Assembly: GCA_010029945.1 (NCBI GenBank)
Contig: RGQW01000016.1
Location: forward strand, 1 to 17,203
Direction of reading: 5' to 3'
Source of the DNA: Actinomycetota bacterium
GTDB taxonomy: Bacteria; Actinomycetota; Actinomycetes; S36-B12
Length of the DNA stretch: 17,203 nucleotides
This document shows positions 14,502 to 17,203 of the stretch, piece by piece (the stretch's first letter is position 1; the number at the start of each line of letters is the position of its first letter). Below the pieces are notes generated by a model. That model searched no databases. It worked only from the letters and a program-made list of their open reading frames with translations, and was not told where the DNA came from. The translations under genes were made by a program, and so were the position numbers.

Positions 14502-14759
14502 ATGACCACCTCTCCCCCGGAGCCGAATGGCGACGAGTTCCCCGATGTGCCCGACTTCATTGACGAGGATGAGTTTTTGACGGCGGCCCCCAAGGAGGGC
14601 ACGGCAGATGAGCGGGCTGCTCAGGCAGCTCGAATCGCGCAAGGCAACGACGGTTCCGGCAAGCCCGTGTACCGCCGTTCGGCAAAGGTTGTTCCGTGGA
14701 TCGGGATGGGCACGGCGATCGCCGTCCTGGTTGTTGTGGTCGTATTGCTCGCGCGGTAA
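14502..14759 (+). CDS. Small single-pass membrane protein, function unknown
   Basis: An 85-residue protein. The N-terminal 60 residues are acidic and polar (EPNGDEFPDVPDFIDEDEFLT), followed by a short basic patch (YRRSAK). One hydrophobic segment ends the protein (about residues 65-84, WIGMGTAIAVLVVVVVLLAR). The layout is tail-anchored, with the acidic part probably cytoplasmic. No family is recognised. The ATG at 14502 lies 24 bases after the argG stop. Translational start evidence is weak, with no good ribosome binding site, but codon pattern and the clean hydrophobic tail favour a real gene. It converges on rbpA. Confidence 0.65.
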   Translation: MTTSPPEPNGDEFPDVPDFIDEDEFLTAAPKEGTADERAAQAARIAQGNDGSGKPVYRRSAKVVPWIGMGTAIAVLVVVVVLLAR

Positions 14760-14801
14760 ATCACCACTCATTGCACGGTGCGCTGCGTCGTATCGCCCAA
14801 C

Positions 14802-14813
14802 GCCAGGCCTGGC
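14802..14813. other. 12-base perfect palindrome GCCAGGCCTGGC in a convergent gap
   Basis: An uninterrupted self-complementary sequence between the small membrane protein gene and rbpA. It could add to termination with the neighbouring hairpin, but has no loop or T-run of its own. Confidence 0.3.
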
Positions 14814-14827
14814 AAAGGTTCGTTAGT

Positions 14828-14868
14828 GCGTAGCTGACCGGCTCACGCAACGAGTGTGCTGGCTACGC
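14828..14868 (-). terminator. Hairpin across the rbpA stop, possible terminator
   Basis: GCGTAGC (14828-14834) pairs with GCTACGC (14862-14868), with further inner pairing. It overlaps the rbpA stop codon in the gap between convergent genes. It lacks a T-run, as many actinobacterial terminators do. Confidence 0.4.
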
Positions 14869-15222
14869 CGATCGAGGAAGTTCTTCCTCTTCGCGGGACG
14901 CCCGTAGGAGCGCCAAACGCTCCTCGAGTAGCTCTTCAAGGTCCGCTCGGGTACGTCGCTCCATCAACATGTCCCAGTGGGTCCGGGCCGGCTTCACCTC
15001 TTTGGGTGGCTCCGGAGCAATCTCGTCGGCGATTGCTGTCGCTCCACACCTGCAGGTCCATTCACGCTGAATCTCGTCCGCATCCACGAAATAGGGCACG
15101 TTCGACACGTGACCCTCGGGGCAGACATAACGCACAACTCTGCGCTCTGCTGGTTGCACGTGATCGTCTCGCTCCAGGCTCAAAGTCCCCAGCCGCGTCC
15201 CTTTCATCGACGTCTCGCCCAT
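14863..15222 (-). CDS. rbpA: RNA polymerase-binding protein RbpA
   Basis: Actinobacteria-specific protein that binds RNA polymerase and the principal sigma factor and stimulates open complex formation. The 119-residue product has the basic N-terminal tail, a core with Cys34, His38, Cys57 and Cys59 (CPEGH and CRCG), then the linker EPPKEVKPARTHWDMLMERR that carries the basic linker and sigma-interacting domain (RTRADLEELLEERLALLR). The Cys/His set matches the zinc-binding class known from Streptomyces; the M. tuberculosis protein lacks it. The ATG at 15222 is chosen because GGGGAGG lies five bases before it on the minus strand; an upstream frame extension to 15303 is not needed. An ECF-sigma-like promoter lies about 70 bases upstream, consistent with the oxidative-stress control reported for Streptomyces rbpA. 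Confidence 0.94.
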   Translation of the reverse strand: MGETSMKGTRLGTLSLERDDHVQPAERRVVRYVCPEGHVSNVPYFVDADEIQREWTCRCGATAIADEIAPEPPKEVKPARTHWDMLMERRTRADLEELLEERLALLRASREEEELPRSA

Positions 15223-15272
15223 GGCTACCTCCCCAAGTCTTTCCCCACGCCTGTGTGGTCGGTTGACATTTG

Positions 15273-15298
15273 GACGCTCGAAACGGCTCGAGGGTTCC
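15273..15298 (-). promoter_or_regulatory. ECF-sigma-type promoter candidate of rbpA, with an inverted repeat in the spacer
   Basis: On the minus strand GGAAC (15298-15294) is followed after 17 bases by CGTC (15276-15273), a close match to the ECF-sigma pattern GGAAC-N16/17-CGT. The spacer holds the inverted repeat CTCGA (15277-15281) and TCGAG (15288-15292). The predicted start of transcription is about 40 bases before the rbpA ATG. Confidence 0.5.
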
Positions 15299-15338
15299 CG
15301 CACGTGAATGCCAGAAATCAGCAGGTAGGCAGGGGCCG

Positions 15339-15367
15339 GACGCCCTGACCTCCCGTCACAGGGCGTC
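15339..15367 (-). terminator. Nine-bp perfect stem hairpin downstream of fxsA
   Basis: GACGCCCTG (15339-15347) and CAGGGCGTC (15359-15367) form a perfect nine-base stem with an 11-base loop, 41 bases after the fxsA stop and before the rbpA promoter. There is no T-run, so termination is probable but not certain. Confidence 0.5.
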
Positions 15368-15407
15368 AGCCGCCCCGAAAAGCCCCTGAAATGCTCCCAG
15401 GCGGGTT

Positions 15408-15938
15408 CTATTCACCCATGGTCGTGGGTGGCTGAGGATCGTCCTTGCGACCGTTGGGGCCTTCTGAGCTGTCCGGAAGGCGTGGAATTTCGGGAAAGTC
15501 GGAAAAGTTGGAATCTTCAACCGTCACCACTGTTCCCTGAACCACGGTGCCTGAGGACGGGAAACCGGGCATTCGATCCACCCACGCAAAGGAGTCGAAA
15601 CCGCGGGTCATTCTGCGCGTCGCCCACCGACGGATGGACGGCACGAGCAGCATTAGGCCCACAACATCCGATCCGTAGCCGGGCACCAGGAAGCACAGCC
15701 CCGCCAAGAAAAGCCCCGCACCAGAACCCACCCGCTCCAGCGCACGCTCAGGATCTGACTCTTGCAACACAACCCGGGCGCCCGCACTCGCGTTGCGCGT
15801 CACCGCAATGCCGATGGGAATACTCAGAAGAATCCCCATGAGAGCCCACCCCCAGCCGATGACGCTCGCGATCACCCACAGGAGCAGAAATTCCACTAGC
15901 GGGTAGCCGAAAACGATCAGGCGAGTTCTGAAACGCAC
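15408..15938 (-). CDS. fxsA: FxsA family membrane protein
   Basis: A 176-residue cytoplasmic membrane protein of the FxsA family, named for an E. coli protein whose overproduction relieves F-exclusion of phage T7; its biochemical role is unknown. Family features: the N-terminal helix (LIVFGYPLVEFLLLWVIASVIGW), a second helix (GWALMGILLSIPIGIAVTR), the ESDPERALERV loop, and a later hydrophobic hairpin around AGLFLAGLCFLVPGYGSDVVGLMLLVPSIRRW. The C-terminal tail is acidic and polar. The GTG at 15938, five bases after the stop of the upstream gene, is the only start that fits the family; a longer frame up to 16022 would lie inside the glycosyltransferase gene. In M. tuberculosis fxsA is also close to ppm1 and rbpA (from memory). 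Confidence 0.88.
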   Translation of the reverse strand: MRFRTRLIVFGYPLVEFLLLWVIASVIGWGWALMGILLSIPIGIAVTRNASAGARVVLQESDPERALERVGSGAGLFLAGLCFLVPGYGSDVVGLMLLVPSIRRWATRRMTRGFDSFAWVDRMPGFPSSGTVVQGTVVTVEDSNFSDFPEIPRLPDSSEGPNGRKDDPQPPTTMGE

Positions 15939-15943
15939 GACAA

Positions 15944-16720
15944 CTATGACCCGTCTCCACCGCGCAGCCGTCGGCGAACGCTGGTGACCCGGGACTGCAC
16001 TCCCCATTCGGTAACCCGCCACAAGGCTTCGACGACAATCGCTCTGCTCATCTTGCTGGTCCCGGCGGCACGCTCCACAAACGTGATGGGAACCTCCTTT
16101 ACGACGAAGCCACGTTGCACCGCTCGCCAGGCAAGGTCCACCTGGAAGCAGTAGCCCTGCGACGCGACACTTGCCAGATCAATGCCACGGAGTGTGCGCG
16201 CGCGGAAGGCCCGGTAACCGCCCGTCGCATCATGCAACGGAATGCCCAGCATGACTCGGGCGTAGGTGTTGCCGCCCTTAGACAGAACCTCTCGACCCTT
16301 CGACCAATTCTGTGTTCCACCACCGGCTATCCACCGCGAGCCCAACACGAGGTCGGCATCCACCAACGCGTCCAAGAGACGGTGCAGCTGCTCGGGTTGG
16401 TGAGACCCGTCGGCATCCATTTCGACGAGAACATCGAAGTCGCGTTCGAGTCCCCAGGTGAACCCGGCGATGTACGCCGCTCCGAGACCAGCTTTGGTCG
16501 CGCGGTGCATGACGTGAATGTGATGATCCGCGGCCACCAGCGAGTCAGCGATCGCTCCGGTCCCGTCGGGCGAATTGTCGTCGGCGATCAGGATGTGTGC
16601 GAAGGGGACGCTCGCTCGAATGCGGGCCGTGATCTGCGGTAAGGACTCTCGTTCGTTGTACGTCGGGACGATGACAAGAACGCGCCCGAGATCATCCGAT
16701 GTGTCGGAGGATTCGGGCAC
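15944..16720 (-). CDS. Polyprenol-phosphate mannose synthase-like family 2 glycosyltransferase (DPM1/Ppm1 catalytic type)
   Basis: Transfers mannose from GDP-mannose to a polyprenol phosphate, making the lipid-linked mannose donor for glycolipids and secreted glycoproteins. The 258-residue protein lacks membrane helices, as do soluble DPM1 catalytic subunits. The GT-A fold is evident: VIVPTYNERESLPQI at the start, ILIADDNSPDGTG, the metal-binding DADGSHQPEQL (Asp-x-Asp), DLVLGSRWIAGGG, and the acceptor-side ITFVERAAGTSKMS. In mycobacteria this domain is fused to apolipoprotein N-acyltransferase; here the two are separate genes with a 49-base gap. The ATG at 16720 gives a normal length. Sugar specificity (mannose) is inferred from family and neighbour. 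Confidence 0.92.
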   Translation of the reverse strand: MPESSDTSDDLGRVLVIVPTYNERESLPQITARIRASVPFAHILIADDNSPDGTGAIADSLVAADHHIHVMHRATKAGLGAAYIAGFTWGLERDFDVLVEMDADGSHQPEQLHRLLDALVDADLVLGSRWIAGGGTQNWSKGREVLSKGGNTYARVMLGIPLHDATGGYRAFRARTLRGIDLASVASQGYCFQVDLAWRAVQRGFVVKEVPITFVERAAGTSKMSRAIVVEALWRVTEWGVQSRVTSVRRRLRGGDGS

Positions 16721-16769
16721 TCCCCCAGCGTAACGCCTCCACCGGACACACAGACATCACCAGAACGCG

Positions 16770-17203
16770 CTAGGAACCGACGGAACTGCGTTCCAACGCG
16801 GTACGGCGTCGACGCACATAGACACCGAGTCCCACGCCAATCAGCATCGCCACGCCAGCGGCGATCTCCGGCGTCGCGCCCAACAGTGACGCGGGGGTCC
16901 GACCAGTACTGAGCGGCACTTCGGACACCAGGTACCCGGTCTCACCTTCGCCGAGTTGGCGCTGCACCGTCCCATCGGGCGCAATGAAGCCGCTAATGCC
17001 GGTGGTCGAGGCCACGACGACGGCTCTTCCTGTATTGAGAGCCCTGAGCCTCTCGATATCCCATTGTTGGACTGGCTGTCCGGTGCCCTGATAGGTGGCG
17101 TTGTTGGTTTGCACGGTGATCACTTCTGCGCCCCCAGCGATCACTGAGGTGAAGACGTCATCGTAGGCAACCTCGAAGCAGATGGCGTCGCCCACCACCA
17201 CTC
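16770..17203 (-). CDS. lnt: Apolipoprotein N-acyltransferase Lnt, C-terminal part (5' end outside the window)
   Basis: Membrane enzyme that adds the third acyl chain to the N-terminal cysteine of lipoproteins. About 143 C-terminal residues are visible. They contain the nitrilase-like active-site region with the catalytic Cys in GDAICFEVAYDD, then EVITVQTNNATYQGTGQP, the conserved RALNTGRAVVVASTTGISGFIAPDG, and a final membrane helix (AAGVAMLIGVGLGVYVRRRR) typical of the Lnt C-terminus. The reading frame runs off the window edge, so the start and the N-terminal helices are not visible. It is followed after 49 bases by the DPM1-like gene in the same direction, the arrangement that is fused in mycobacterial ppm1. 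Confidence 0.88.
   Translation of the reverse strand, partial: VVVGDAICFEVAYDDVFTSVIAGGAEVITVQTNNATYQGTGQPVQQWDIERLRALNTGRAVVVASTTGISGFIAPDGTVQRQLGEGETGYLVSEVPLSTGRTPASLLGATPEIAAGVAMLIGVGLGVYVRRRRTALERSSVGS

Overview
This window looks like chromosomal DNA of a moderately high-GC actinobacterium. The best evidence is lineage-typical genes: RbpA (an RNA polymerase-binding protein confined to Actinobacteria), a GarA/OdhI-type FHA protein followed by an FtsR-type MerR regulator, an actinobacterial FabG-FabI pair, and a polyprenol-phosphate mannose synthase beside an apolipoprotein N-acyltransferase. No mobile element, CRISPR array, tRNA or rRNA was found, and most of the window is core metabolism and envelope biology. 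The species cannot be named from the sequence alone.

Layout. (1) 2-1303: a fabG gene cut by the window edge, then fabI, forming the fatty-acid elongation reductase pair (the same arrangement as mycobacterial mabA-inhA). (2) 1332-2582, minus strand: serB (phosphoserine phosphatase with tandem ACT domains). It is divergent from a tightly overlapping plus-strand run: a lone ABC ATPase, a 4Fe-4S prokaryotic (6-4) photolyase/cryptochrome and a TSUP-family membrane permease. (3) 5786-12247: a block whose order (CDP-alcohol phosphatidyltransferase, gcvH, FHA protein, MerR, bifunctional nuclease, second MerR, tandem glycine riboswitch, gcvP) matches, from memory, the pgsA2-gcvH-garA-Rv1828-Rv1829-Rv1830-gcvB region of Mycobacterium tuberculosis. 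(4) 12233-12739 (minus): a GNAT acetyltransferase, then a 300-base regulatory-looking gap, a stand-alone argG and a small single-pass membrane protein gene. (5) 14863-17203, minus strand: rbpA, fxsA, DPM1-like glycosyltransferase and the C-terminal end of lnt, a neighbourhood also resembling the Rv2050-Rv2053c region.

How the genes fit together. gcvH and gcvP encode two proteins of the glycine cleavage system, with the riboswitch sensing glycine just upstream of gcvP. The FHA protein belongs to the family that brakes 2-oxoglutarate dehydrogenase and glutamate metabolism. SerB supplies serine, the precursor of glycine. The lipid and envelope genes (fabG/fabI, phosphatidyltransferase, DPM synthase, lnt) form a second theme.

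The most striking observation is that gcvP is internally damaged. About 80 conserved residues are missing with a frame change near 10119, and about 56 conserved residues, including the GSCTMKLN-type motif, are missing in frame near 10987. The riboswitch, the start, the catalytic lysine region and the C-terminus are all intact. Other items worth a second look are a zinc-ribbon version of the GarA-type FHA protein, a four-unit 10-bp tandem repeat upstream of the bifunctional nuclease gene, an ECF-sigma-type promoter with an embedded inverted repeat upstream of rbpA, probable leaderless genes with TANNNT boxes, and a palindrome plus short upstream reading frame before argG.
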